Origin: a bacterium
Lineage (GTDB): Bacteria; Patescibacteriota; Minisyncoccia; Minisyncoccales; PWPS01
Reading direction: 5' to 3'
Assembly: GCA_018400895.1 (NCBI GenBank)
Contig: JAGYLR010000006.1
Coordinates: 1-23,211, forward strand
Length of the DNA: 23,211 nucleotides
A model generated the notes under the pieces. The model ran no database searches, had not been told where the DNA came from, and saw only the letters and a list, made by a program, of their open reading frames with translations. The position numbers and the translations under genes are program-made. Below, one piece after another: positions 1 to 7,336 of this stretch. The first letter of the stretch is position 1; every line of letters begins with the position of its first letter.

Positions 1-1256
1 CCTAATTCTATTCCTGCAAACTGTGGAGAGTCATCTGTGTCTAATCCAAGAGAATCTCTAGTTGGTACAGTAGGTGTTTCCCAACTCATACCTGTTCCTT
101 GTTCCGAATCTGCTGTTAATACTTGCCCATCTGTTCCTATTCCTACTCTTGCTGGGGTTGATGCTGCAGTTGCTCCATAAATATCTCCTTTTGTTGTTAA
201 GGTTGCTTTATCAGTTTTCGCATCTACTGCAGTCTTAACTGCTTTTTGTGAAGCATAATAAGTATCAGAATCATCTACTAGGTCTGTTTTTTTGTTGGCT
301 ACTTGCTCGTAAATAGTATCCAATACTTCTGTGTTAGTTGGAATATTCCAATGTGAATCAGAATCTCCTTCAGAATATAAAACTACGTTAGCTGCAGATG
401 AGCCACTTACTAAAGATACGTATACTTTTCCTATAATCCTAGAACCAGCAGATGGGGTGTAATCCTCACTTAATGATAATGGTATTACTTGTTTAGCTTT
501 AGCTCCTAATAAATTACTTTCCGCAGAAGTTGCTATTACTATTTCGTTATCATCTGCTTCCCTTTCTACTAAAGTCCAATATATTCTAAATACTTTATTT
601 CCTCCTCCTGTTTTGGCTGCAAATATATCCCAATCATAAGTTCCTGCTATTAGTTTAGTTGGCGCACCTCCTACTGGAGAAATCCAACCTGCAATAAACT
701 CATCATCTGCTGGGTCTGTTGCTGTGACAGATGACTCTGCTTCTGCCGACGCAGTCATTGATGTCAATAAATATTCTTCTTCTGTTACTGGTTGAAGCAC
801 CCCTGAACCAGTTGAAAGCATATAGAACCTTTGCCCTAGTGCAGTTACCGCACTATCTACATAAAGCTTATCTACTAATTCGTGGGTTCCCGTTATATCT
901 CTAATTTCTTCAAGTGTCGGTATTCCATTGACAATCTCTTGGGGTGTGGTTTGGTCTAGGTCTAGCTTGTCGTCCTGTAATTCTTCTATAATTTCCGAGA
1001 TTACATTTAATCTGACTTGAGTTCCGCTTGCGTGTGTAGCGGCTACTGTATCACCATAACCTCTTTCCCCAATAGTCATTGTATCGGTTGCTCTTGAGGT
1101 TATAAGTATTAGCTCATCTGCTACCGTTAAAACAAAATTCTCTGTTGGAAAATTTGCCCCCTCTCCTGCTGCAACATCAAAGGTGGTTGTTGTTCCTTCA
1201 GCTAATTCTGCAGCTAAAGTAGAATAAGCTTTGTTTTTTGTTTGTAAATATGCCAT
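1..1256 (-). CDS. Fibre-like virion structural protein, N-terminal part (runs off the left edge)
   Basis: The frame is open from an ATG at 1256 to the left edge, giving 418 residues without a stop, so the C-terminus lies outside the window. The N-terminus reads MAYLQTKNKAYSTLA. A beta-rich, Thr/Ala/Gly/Ser-rich stretch follows, with little Cys. Near residues 340-418 there are motifs common in phage tail or head fibres: a segment like SDTYYASQKAVK followed by TKGDIYGA and then DSPQFAGIEL at the very end. Such proteins usually form trimeric fibres or adhesins on the virion surface. Its place last in the visible head operon fits a virion component. Receptor binding is an inference; the decisive C-terminal region is missing. 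The start has no Shine-Dalgarno sequence but has an A-rich leader (AAAAATATG). Confidence 0.8.
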   Translation of the reverse strand, partial: MAYLQTKNKAYSTLAAELAEGTTTTFDVAAGEGANFPTENFVLTVADELILITSRATDTMTIGERGYGDTVAATHASGTQVRLNVISEIIEELQDDKLDLDQTTPQEIVNGIPTLEEIRDITGTHELVDKLYVDSAVTALGQRFYMLSTGSGVLQPVTEEEYLLTSMTASAEAESSVTATDPADDEFIAGWISPVGGAPTKLIAGTYDWDIFAAKTGGGNKVFRIYWTLVEREADDNEIVIATSAESNLLGAKAKQVIPLSLSEDYTPSAGSRIIGKVYVSLVSGSSAANVVLYSEGDSDSHWNIPTNTEVLDTIYEQVANKKTDLVDDSDTYYASQKAVKTAVDAKTDKATLTTKGDIYGATAASTPARVGIGTDGQVLTADSEQGTGMSWETPTVPTRDSLGLDTDDSPQFAGIEL

Positions 1257-1272
1257 ATTTTTCTATGTTATT

Positions 1273-1695
1273 TTAACTTCCCCTTTGTAATTCAAATTTT
1301 ACTAAATCAATATTATCTTTATTGCTCATAATTATTCTATCATCTGGTAGAATAAAATTATAATGATAACTATATTTATCTTTAACCCCTGCTCTATAAC
1401 CGAACATATAGACTCTGACAAATTTATCCATATAAAAGGGCTTAACGTTTCTATATTTATGAATTAACTTCATTCCTTTTTGCCAAACAATATCAATTCT
1501 TTTTGTCGGCTCGTCTGGCTTATATAATACAGCAAGTTTAATTCTATCTTGCTCAATTTCACCTATTTGATGGAATTGTCCATCGTTTGAAAATTGCCGC
1601 AACTCAGTATCATCATCATAAATGACACACCATTGCCATCGTTCTCCTTCTACTAGACTTGTTATACCTTGTGCATTTTTAATTTGATATTTCAT
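1273..1695 (-). CDS. Conserved phage hypothetical protein (140 aa)
   Basis: This 140-residue soluble protein has no signal peptide or membrane segment. The first half has the pattern WQWCVIYDDDTELRQF followed by DGQFHQIGEI, resembling small phage proteins with a repeated W/Y-x-D-G-x-x-L-x-Q-F style beta sheet. The second half is rich in aromatic residues (FYMDKFVRVYMFGYR). It sits between the zinc-finger protein and the fibre-like gene in the structural operon, so a virion or assembly role is possible, but I recognise no defined family. The start at 1695 follows an A-rich leader. A paired-hairpin element lies 24-66 nt upstream of it. Function unknown. Confidence 0.7.
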   Translation of the reverse strand: MKYQIKNAQGITSLVEGERWQWCVIYDDDTELRQFSNDGQFHQIGEIEQDRIKLAVLYKPDEPTKRIDIVWQKGMKLIHKYRNVKPFYMDKFVRVYMFGYRAGVKDKYSYHYNFILPDDRIIMSNKDNIDLVKFELQRGS

Positions 1696-1718
1696 ATTTT
1701 TTTATCTAAAGCTAAACC

Positions 1719-1761
1719 CCCTATTTTCATAGGGAGTCCAACTTCGGGAGTTGAATCCCCC
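1719..1761 (-). promoter_or_regulatory. Two mutually exclusive RNA hairpins between structural genes
   Basis: On the transcribed strand two stems compete for the same bases. One is a 6-bp stem, CCCTAT/ATAGGG, closed by a GAAA tetraloop (1719-1734). The other is CAACT/AGTTG with a 5-nt loop (1739-1753), extended by GGGA/TCCC pairing (1732-1735 with 1756-1759). Bases 1732-1734 cannot take part in both. The element fills most of the 95-nt gap between the zinc-finger gene and the 140-aa gene. No T-run follows either stem, so it is not a classical terminator. A role in RNA stability, processing or translational switching is inferred only. Confidence 0.4.
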
Positions 1762-1790
1762 TACAAAAACGCATTGAGTTGCGTAATTAT

Positions 1791-1991
1791 TTACTTTTTA
1801 GCTCTCTTTTTTCCTCTTTCAAGAGCTGCTTTTGATATTAGCGAAAACTTTCCTCCGGAACAAGCATCTAAGTGTTCAATAGAATCTGCCTTAAATCCCG
1901 TTACCTTACAAACGTGTTTTAAGTATTTTTCATTTGATTCAAACTTTTCTCCGCAAGTTCCACAAAAAACTATCTGATTTTTTTCTGCCAT
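1791..1991 (-). CDS. Small zinc-finger protein of the phage head region
   Basis: This 66-residue protein starts at the ATG at 1991. A GTG 39 nt further upstream would give a longer reading, but the ATG followed by GCA is the more usual start. The N-terminus carries a C2H2/C2HC-like zinc finger: CGTC, then KYLKHVC about 13 residues later. The C-terminus is basic (RGKKRAKK). The motif order, a finger followed by TGFKADSIEHL and a KAALERG segment, recurs in small proteins next to capsid genes in other phages. It probably binds zinc and may bind nucleic acid. Whether it is packaged or acts in the cell cannot be told here. It lies between the 167-aa virion-like gene and the hairpin element. Confidence 0.7.
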   Translation of the reverse strand: MAEKNQIVFCGTCGEKFESNEKYLKHVCKVTGFKADSIEHLDACSGGKFSLISKAALERGKKRAKK

Positions 1992-2033
1992 AAATTTTTT
2001 GTTATTTTCCTTAAAGCAATATGACGACACACC

Positions 2034-2537
2034 TTAAGCAGTTTCGTCGTACTGGTAGTTCATAGTACTTGTACTTCCTGCAGTATCTGTTACATCTGTC
2101 TGAATCTGATGAACTAAATAATCACTTAATCCTGTTGCTAGTAATTCTCCTGTAAGAGAACCTCCTATTCCAAGATTTGCATCTGTTGGTTCGCTAGTCG
2201 GCATTGTTTGGTCTGCTACAGTTGAAGCAGTTGCTACTGGTGTGGCAAAAGTTTCTGCTCCACCGTAAGAGGTTTCCCTAGCATTTGTTACGTGAGTAGC
2301 TGAACCTCCTAATGCTCCCGTTCTCCAGATTTTTAAATTGTCAATCTTTGAAGAACCACCCATAGCAGTTACTTCCATTTTTTGCCATTTCTCATAGGTG
2401 TTTTCTCCTGGAACTACAGGATTTGCTACAGGGTCAAGATTTACTGCATCAGTAGAACCCATATTGGTGTTCGTAATGTTAGCAGTTTTTGTTTCTCCTG
2501 CAGTATTAAATTCCGCTATTTGAATTGTTGCTGCCAT
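2034..2537 (-). CDS. Putative virion structural protein (167 aa)
   Basis: The 167-residue product is rich in Thr, Ala, Gly, Ser and Asn and has no Cys, a composition typical of virion surface proteins. It has no signal peptide or transmembrane segment. It contains a YEKWQKMEV stretch followed by KIDNLKIWRTG near residues 48-74, looking like beta strands of a jelly-roll or Ig-like fold, and ends with TMNYQYDETA. It is the first gene after the major capsid protein, separated from it by a strong RNA hairpin, so a decoration or head-completion protein is plausible. I do not recognise the family. The start at 2537 has an A-run leader and no Shine-Dalgarno sequence. Confidence 0.7.
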   Translation of the reverse strand: MAATIQIAEFNTAGETKTANITNTNMGSTDAVNLDPVANPVVPGENTYEKWQKMEVTAMGGSSKIDNLKIWRTGALGGSATHVTNARETSYGGAETFATPVATASTVADQTMPTSEPTDANLGIGGSLTGELLATGLSDYLVHQIQTDVTDTAGSTSTMNYQYDETA

Positions 2538-2580
2538 TTTTTTAAAAAATTAATTTAGTAAAACTTTCTAGACCTTTAAT

Positions 2581-2618
2581 ATGTATCGGAAGGGCTGAGC
2601 TTTCAGCCCTTGATACAT
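2581..2618 (-). other. Strong RNA hairpin downstream of the major capsid gene
   Basis: The 7-bp outer stem ATGTATC/GATACAT and the 9-bp inner stem AAGGGCTGA/TCAGCCCTT are interrupted only by a 2-nt bulge and closed by a 4-nt loop, giving 16 paired bases. It starts 8 nt after the capsid stop codon and ends 43 nt before the next start. No U-tract follows on the transcribed strand (the next bases are ATTAAAGG), so it is not a textbook intrinsic terminator. Stabilisation of the abundant capsid mRNA, partial termination or RNase processing are the likely roles. Confidence 0.6.
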
Positions 2619-2626
2619 AAAACTAA

Positions 2627-3637
2627 TTAGGTATTTAATCCTGTGATTTTTGCCCAGAATGGCTCAGCAATAAGTTTCAATACTGTTGACTCTACTACAA
2701 AACTATCTTTAGCAAATGTTGTTACAGGAACATCCATCTTGACTAATGGAATTAAGTCTTCCATTTCAATATAGTTTTCTCCTGCTTCAGATTTTACTGT
2801 TCCGAGAACTGCGTTTGCTCCGATTGCTCTAGCTGTGACAAGTTTAATTTCTCTTCCTGTTATAGGACTTATAATAGAAGATACTTTTAAGTTTGCTACT
2901 GCTCCTCCCTGGTCAGAAACGATTACTCTCTGAATTGAACCTGTTGTTTGTAATTCGTCTGCTAAGTTTGATGCTTGTTTAGCATTTAGGAATAGATGTG
3001 AAGCCATTCCTCCGTTATCCCAGATTTCTTTATCGTATGAAGCTACTGTATCTACACTTAAATCTGATGCTGTTCCAGAAACAGTTGTAATTGTCTTTAA
3101 TAATCCGTCAAACTCTAATGGGTCTGATGAACTGTCCCCGTGAAAAATCATTGCCTCTTCCCCTTGCATTACTTCTAAAGTTTTAATTCTTACTAACTCA
3201 TCTTCAATTGGAAGATGTGTTTTGGATGCAGCTACTGCTTGTAGTCCTACACTAAGCTTTCTTCCTAGCAATTTATATGCTGCTGATACAACGTTAAAAG
3301 TTTGAGTGGTTTCGTTTGGTGTACCACCATCAGCAAATGAAATAGATTGCCCTGTTGTTGTTGGGTCTAATTGTGAAGTCAATTGTTTCCAAGCAGTTGC
3401 TTGTCCTTTTCCTGCCTTTCTTGGCAATAAAGAACGTACAGGTGCAGCGGTTGGAACTATAAGCTTAATTATGGGGTCAAGGTTTTCTGCTACGAAAATT
3501 GACCTTGTATCTGGACTGAAAGTATAATCCCCAGTAGTTATAGTAGCTTTTCTCATTGCGTCTGCAACCATTGCTAGTGTTTCTTTATTTCCGAGTATTG
3601 ACTTTGCCAATTCGGAGTCCATTATTTTTTCTTTCAT
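2627..3637 (-). CDS. Major capsid protein, HK97 fold
   Basis: This 336-residue protein forms the icosahedral shell. It directly follows the protease/scaffold gene, the usual order. The sequence shows features of HK97-type coat proteins: a helical N-terminal segment (about 1-45), a stretch around 50-90 resembling the N-arm and E-loop region, a segment EEAMIFHGDSSSDPLEFDGLL (about 158-178, typical of phage capsids with a G-D-x-x-x-x-P-x-E-F-D-G-L pattern), and a C-terminal beta-rich P-domain ending in VESTVLKLIAEPFWAKI. Length is in the usual 300-400 range. Two ATGs are possible (residue 1 or residue 6); I kept the first. The protein is Cys-free. A large hairpin lies just downstream. Confidence 0.85.
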   Translation of the reverse strand: MKEKIMDSELAKSILGNKETLAMVADAMRKATITTGDYTFSPDTRSIFVAENLDPIIKLIVPTAAPVRSLLPRKAGKGQATAWKQLTSQLDPTTTGQSISFADGGTPNETTQTFNVVSAAYKLLGRKLSVGLQAVAASKTHLPIEDELVRIKTLEVMQGEEAMIFHGDSSSDPLEFDGLLKTITTVSGTASDLSVDTVASYDKEIWDNGGMASHLFLNAKQASNLADELQTTGSIQRVIVSDQGGAVANLKVSSIISPITGREIKLVTARAIGANAVLGTVKSEAGENYIEMEDLIPLVKMDVPVTTFAKDSFVVESTVLKLIAEPFWAKITGLNT

Positions 3638-3671
3638 TTTGTCTATTTTATTTAATAAAAACTTCCACTAA

Positions 3672-5258
3672 CTAAACTCCTTCCGCTATTCTCCTCTTTG
3701 TTTCAGAGAATCTTTTTTGTAAGTCGTTTAGCTTTGCTTCAACCTCGGCTTCTTTCTGTGGGTTTCCACCAACAGATTTTGCTTCGGTATGAACTTTCTC
3801 AATCTCTCCAAGTATACTTGTCATTGTTGCCCGAAGAGATTCTAAATTTCCTTCTTCTTTCAAATTTCCTTTTTCTGAAAAATCCTTTTCAATAGTGTAA
3901 GAAGTTTTAGGTCTATCGCTTGATTTTCTAATTTTATCAAACTTCTCTGTTAAAAGAGATACTTTTTCTTCTATCTCTTTTACTCTAGCGTTTGATTCAT
4001 CAGCCATCTTTCCTAATTCTTCTTTTAATACCACTGATAAGTCATTTAAATCTTCAACCTTTTGTATTTTATCAATTTTTTCTGTTTTGTCTAATTCTTC
4101 TATCTTCGTTTCTCCTCTTGTTGCATCTAGAAGAAGTGATAGTGCTTCTTCCATCTTGCCAGTTACTCCACTTGGTCTGCCATTGTCTTTGAATGCACTT
4201 ACGAGGTAATCAAGGTTTGACACTATTTCAGCTAATGCCCTCATCTCTTGAACCCCTTTCTCAATTGATGACTCACCTGAACTTTTAGTTGCTTTTTCTG
4301 CCTCATCAATATCTTCATCTTCGTCATCATCGTCGTCATCATCATCGTCATCGTCTTCATCTTCGTCATCATCGTCGTCATCATCATCGTCTTCATCTTC
4401 GTCTTCATCTTCATCATCGTCTTCATCTTCGTCAATCTCTTCCTCATCTTCCATAAGTTCATCTATTTCATCATCTGTTCCTTCTTCAACTCCTTCTTCA
4501 ACTTCTTCGCTTGGTTTCTCATCCTCTGTTTTTTCCTCTTCTGTGTCTTCTTCTTTATTTTCTTCATCTTCTTTATTTTCTACATTAACTTCATCGGAAT
4601 CCTCTTTTTTGTCATCTACTATCTCTTCCGTAGAAGTTTCTGTAGAAGGTTCTGTAGAAGTTTCTGTATCTTTTACTTCTTCTTCTTGAGGAGTTTCTTC
4701 GTTCTTAACTTCCTCAATCTTTTTTTTACGCTTTCTTTTAGCCATAACGTTTTTTATGTTTTTAATATTAGTAATAATTTCATTGACCTTTTCAATATCA
4801 ATTTCTTGGTTAGTGTTTATTAAGTTTCCAGCAGCTGCCCTCTTAACCATTTGAAACTCTGCTTCTGGACAAGCTGGTCTATCTACTAGACTAATCTCTG
4901 TTAAAATTAATTCCTTAATCTTATTCGCTTCTTTTCGGAGAATATCTCCCCCAATAGAAAAACCCATATAGACTTTTTCTACTACCTTTTTCCAAGCACT
5001 GTCATCTACTACCTTTGCCCCTATCCAAGTGCCTTTCTCGTCGTGCATATATTCTTTTGTTTTCCCTACCGCTGAAAGCTGGTGCATCTCTCTAATGTTT
5101 GCCCATTCCATATAATCTTTCCAAGCTCTTTTTATTGCGTTTCTCTCAACTATTTCTCCTTGACTATCAAGCGCTTCTGTAGAACAGTATCCGTAAACCA
5201 TTCTCTTCTTTTTATCAATTTTTTCTATTGGAATGTAAAACTTAGCTTTATTGTTCAT
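3672..5258 (-). CDS. Prohead protease fused to an acidic scaffold domain
   Basis: With the start at ATG 5258, two bases after the stop of the preceding gene, the product has 528 residues. An upstream start at 5312 would overlap that gene. Residues about 5-140 match caudoviral prohead serine proteases: a GYCSTEALDSQGE strand, REMHQ with candidate catalytic His59, GFSIGG with candidate Ser101, and the signature EISLVDRPACPEAEF near 121-135. The protease cleaves scaffold and capsid N-arms during maturation. A KRKRKKK basic patch (about 174-180) separates it from a long acidic region. Residues about 270-320 are almost pure Asp/Glu, and a helical, coiled-coil-like C-terminus (about 335-528) resembles a scaffold. 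Fusion of protease and scaffold is known in several phages. The acidic run is extreme. Confidence 0.85.
   Translation of the reverse strand: MNNKAKFYIPIEKIDKKKRMVYGYCSTEALDSQGEIVERNAIKRAWKDYMEWANIREMHQLSAVGKTKEYMHDEKGTWIGAKVVDDSAWKKVVEKVYMGFSIGGDILRKEANKIKELILTEISLVDRPACPEAEFQMVKRAAAGNLINTNQEIDIEKVNEIITNIKNIKNVMAKRKRKKKIEEVKNEETPQEEEVKDTETSTEPSTETSTEEIVDDKKEDSDEVNVENKEDEENKEEDTEEEKTEDEKPSEEVEEGVEEGTDDEIDELMEDEEEIDEDEDDDEDEDEDEDDDDDDDDDEDEDDDDDDDDDDDEDEDIDEAEKATKSSGESSIEKGVQEMRALAEIVSNLDYLVSAFKDNGRPSGVTGKMEEALSLLLDATRGETKIEELDKTEKIDKIQKVEDLNDLSVVLKEELGKMADESNARVKEIEEKVSLLTEKFDKIRKSSDRPKTSYTIEKDFSEKGNLKEEGNLESLRATMTSILGEIEKVHTEAKSVGGNPQKEAEVEAKLNDLQKRFSETKRRIAEGV
4313..4433 (-). repeat. Degenerate GAT/GAC/GAA triplet repeat coding poly-Asp/Glu
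   Basis: About 120 bases consist only of triplets that read as Asp or Glu codons on the minus strand (GTC, ATC and TTC on the plus strand). A longer unit of about 36 nt, beginning cttcatcttcgtcatcatcg, occurs at 4313 and again at about 4355 with only a 6-nt insertion between copies. This points to slippage or unequal recombination that expanded the acidic tract within the scaffold gene. The opposite strand is pyrimidine-rich and open in other frames, but those frames are not genes. Confidence 0.75.
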
Positions 5259-5259
5259 A

Positions 5260-5535
5260 TTATTTATCATTATCTTGTAACATTTCTTGTAAAGTAGAAA
5301 ATGCGTCTTCAATGATTCCTTCGTCTTTCTTTGAAAGTGCGTGACCTTGCTCCTTTAAGCTATTAATAGCACTCCATCCGTTGCCTGTCAAGGACTTTTT
5401 TGCTTTTGCTTTTTGATTACGAAAACAAGCCGCAAGTCTTTGCTTCTTGTTAGGGTATTCTTTTTTCATTTCCTTGTCCTTCATACAGCGACTAATAAAT
5501 TCATTTGCCTTTTCTCCTTTATCTTTTGTTGGCAT
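5260..5535 (-). CDS. Small head-region protein with RCM/QRxAxC motif
   Basis: This 91-residue basic protein begins PTKDKGEKANEFISRCM and continues KKEYPNKKQRLAACF. The pattern GE-x-x-x-x-F-I-x-R-C-M, then E-Y/F-P-x-x-x-Q-R-x-A-x-C, is widespread in phages as a short segment beside portal or protease genes, sometimes fused to them. Its biochemical role is not established; the two conserved Cys hint at metal binding. The second half (KSLTGNGWSAINSLKEQG) is helical. It lies between the 86-aa gene and the protease, two bases before the preferred protease start, so it belongs to the head operon. Confidence 0.75.
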   Translation of the reverse strand: MPTKDKGEKANEFISRCMKDKEMKKEYPNKKQRLAACFRNQKAKAKKSLTGNGWSAINSLKEQGHALSKKDEGIIEDAFSTLQEMLQDNDK

Positions 5536-5576
5536 TGTTATTTTTATAATGTATTATAATTTTAATAATCCGACCC

Positions 5577-5837
5577 TTAAAAAATTCCAGATGGGTGAAC
5601 GAAACCATAATATTTTTCGTGAGATATTTCTTCTTGGACTTCTTCACCAATAATAATTTTTAAAAAATTACTTGCGTTTGCGTCTAGTTCAACCTCACCA
5701 TCTTGTGTTTTGCAAAAAAGACGATAAGGATTTCCCTTAACCTTAGGTGGCTCCGTTCTATACGCCGCAAATCCATCAGTAACAAACACCTCTTCTTCAT
5801 ACACTTTCTTTATTAGGTTGGTTTCTTGTTTATTCAT
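5577..5837 (-). CDS. Acidic small protein, candidate immunity partner of the MuF toxin
   Basis: This 86-residue acidic protein starts at an ATG that overlaps the stop of the MuF gene by one base (TAATG), the arrangement of translationally coupled pairs. It has no membrane segment and no signal peptide. Segments GNPYRLFCKTQDGEVELDANASNF (about 35-58) look like a small beta fold. I do not recognise the family. In MuF-type polymorphic toxins the immunity gene commonly follows the toxin, so position, size and charge make it a candidate antidote for the RelA/SpoT-like domain. This is inference; a head-assembly accessory is equally possible. Confidence 0.6.
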   Translation of the reverse strand: MNKQETNLIKKVYEEEVFVTDGFAAYRTEPPKVKGNPYRLFCKTQDGEVELDANASNFLKIIIGEEVQEEISHEKYYGFVHPSGIF

Positions 5838-7336
5838 TATATAAAGTTACTGTAATACTTTTTTGATTTTTTTGCTATAGCAGCCGCTGCTTCTGTTTTT
5901 CCTTGAGCAAAAAGAATTCTCCATTCTTCATAATACTTATGCCCTAGTCCGTGCTTTAGTCCTGTTTGGTTTTTAATCTGATTAAATATCTTTGTGCCTA
6001 ATATCTTTTTTGCCCCAGACTCTTTTGCGTAAATCATTTTCTGGGTTATTACCTGTATTTCCGCAATGTTTCCAGTAGCTGCCTTGTACTTTATCATACC
6101 GCCCTTGTATCCCAACGAAGTAGCCCTTGCTCCTGACTTTAATTTTACCACGGCAGGAAGTCCCTGTAAAGATTCAACTACCTTATAAGCATCTTTTGAG
6201 TTTTTTACTACAACAGTATTTCTTGCTACGTCTGTTATTGAAAAAGCATTTCCACTTCCCTCTGTTAATGTTTTTTCAAGCGCTCTTGCCCTGCCTTTTA
6301 GCTTTGTTTTTACAACAAAAGCATTCTTAATCTTTGAAGCAGTATCATCTGCAAGTTTATCAACCTCCGACTTTGCCGCTGTTGCTCTGTGGTAAACTCT
6401 ATCCAAATCAGCATTAACTGTATCTAAATTATGAACTCTCTCTCCCCCTGTCCAGCTACCTCCAACTTCTTCAATATTTGATGTTAAGCTAATCGGTGGC
6501 ATTTTGTAATCTAGTAAACATTTACAGTTCGGATGGGCGGGTGGCCTTATATGTCCTGAAGGAAAAACATTATTTAATGGTATAGCTACACCATCATTTT
6601 CTTCGCATATTTCGCAGATGCTCGGTCCCGCTGCATTCCATATTTTAGTTTCTGCGTGATTCATTCTTGCTGCCCTCATTTCTGTATCATTAACTAACTC
6701 TGTCATTTCAGTTCTCGCTATTACGTTTGCCCTATTATTATATGTTTCAGGAACCTTTCCTCTTATATCGTTTGCTATATCGTTATATGCTTGCCCATTT
6801 TCTCTCCCCCTGTTAATAGAATCAGCTATCTGGTTTTGGCTTGTAGTATCAAGCTGAACAATTAATCTATCTGCCCTAGTGTACATTTCACTTTTTTCTG
6901 TATTTATTCTTTTCCTAACTTTAGTTGCATCCGATTCTCCTAATATATCAAATTCAGCATCTACCCCAACCTTATCCAGGAATGCTTGTCCTCCCTTATT
7001 CGCACAGTAAACAAAAAAATCAACTATCTCTTTTTCTTCTAAATAATCAGTTAAAGGTTTGATGTTTTTCTGAACAGAATCCTTTACTCTTTTTTTATCC
7101 GTATCTCCCCAGATTACTTCTTCAGGTTTTTCTTCTGTGCCTACGTTATCTTTAATTTCTGAACTTCTTAATAATTCAGAAGTCTGTTTTAAAAGAGCTT
7201 CTTCAATCTTTTCTACCATTCTTTTGTATTGCTTACTTCTAGATATTTCTAACAATACAAGATTTTCTCTTGAAAAAACCGAAGCTTTTGCCAGGAACTT
7301 TCCAAGCATTCTTTCAATTTTTTTTAACGTTTTCAT
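5837..7336 (-). CDS. MuF-type head morphogenesis protein with C-terminal RelA/SpoT-like domain
   Basis: This 499-residue protein follows the portal with an ATGA overlap, the usual place of SPP1 gp7/Mu gpF minor head proteins. Residues about 165-280 match that domain: AYNDIANDIRG, VIARTEM, C241-x2-C244, then HPNCKC (268-273). The C-terminus (about 325-490) is an extra domain resembling (p)ppGpp synthetases. It shows a basic KTKLKGRARALEK segment (343-355), ITDVARNTVVV with Asp369 at the position of the metal-binding Asp, GYK (409-411), and AEIQVIT (425-431) with Glu426 matching the EIQIRT motif. A GHKYYEEWR helix follows (465-473). The His usually found after GY is Met here. The family makes hyperphosphorylated nucleotides. 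As a virion-linked fusion it is a candidate toxin. Confidence 0.8.
   Translation of the reverse strand: MKTLKKIERMLGKFLAKASVFSRENLVLLEISRSKQYKRMVEKIEEALLKQTSELLRSSEIKDNVGTEEKPEEVIWGDTDKKRVKDSVQKNIKPLTDYLEEKEIVDFFVYCANKGGQAFLDKVGVDAEFDILGESDATKVRKRINTEKSEMYTRADRLIVQLDTTSQNQIADSINRGRENGQAYNDIANDIRGKVPETYNNRANVIARTEMTELVNDTEMRAARMNHAETKIWNAAGPSICEICEENDGVAIPLNNVFPSGHIRPPAHPNCKCLLDYKMPPISLTSNIEEVGGSWTGGERVHNLDTVNADLDRVYHRATAAKSEVDKLADDTASKIKNAFVVKTKLKGRARALEKTLTEGSGNAFSITDVARNTVVVKNSKDAYKVVESLQGLPAVVKLKSGARATSLGYKGGMIKYKAATGNIAEIQVITQKMIYAKESGAKKILGTKIFNQIKNQTGLKHGLGHKYYEEWRILFAQGKTEAAAAIAKKSKKYYSNFI

Noticed and set aside
1739..1761. T-arm of a further tRNA (TTCAACT loop on the minus strand)
   Set aside because: The flanking bases do not form a 5-bp T-stem, and no acceptor or anticodon arm can be placed, so it is kept only as a hairpin.
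1669..1977. Plus-strand open frame of about 100 codons
   Set aside because: It runs antisense to the zinc-finger gene and the hairpin element. All other genes are on the minus strand and its sequence resembles no family.
2581..2618. Rho-independent terminator
   Set aside because: The stem is strong, but no T-run follows on either strand, so only a hairpin is claimed.
4313..4433. Direct repeats as a CRISPR array or phage iteron origin
   Set aside because: The units are contiguous in-frame triplets coding Asp/Glu with no spacers; they are explained by the protein sequence.
4241..4462. Met/Lys/Thr-rich frame (73 aa) overlapping the acidic scaffold tract
   Set aside because: It is the frame-shifted shadow of the Asp/Glu triplet repeat, with absurd composition, inside a well supported gene.
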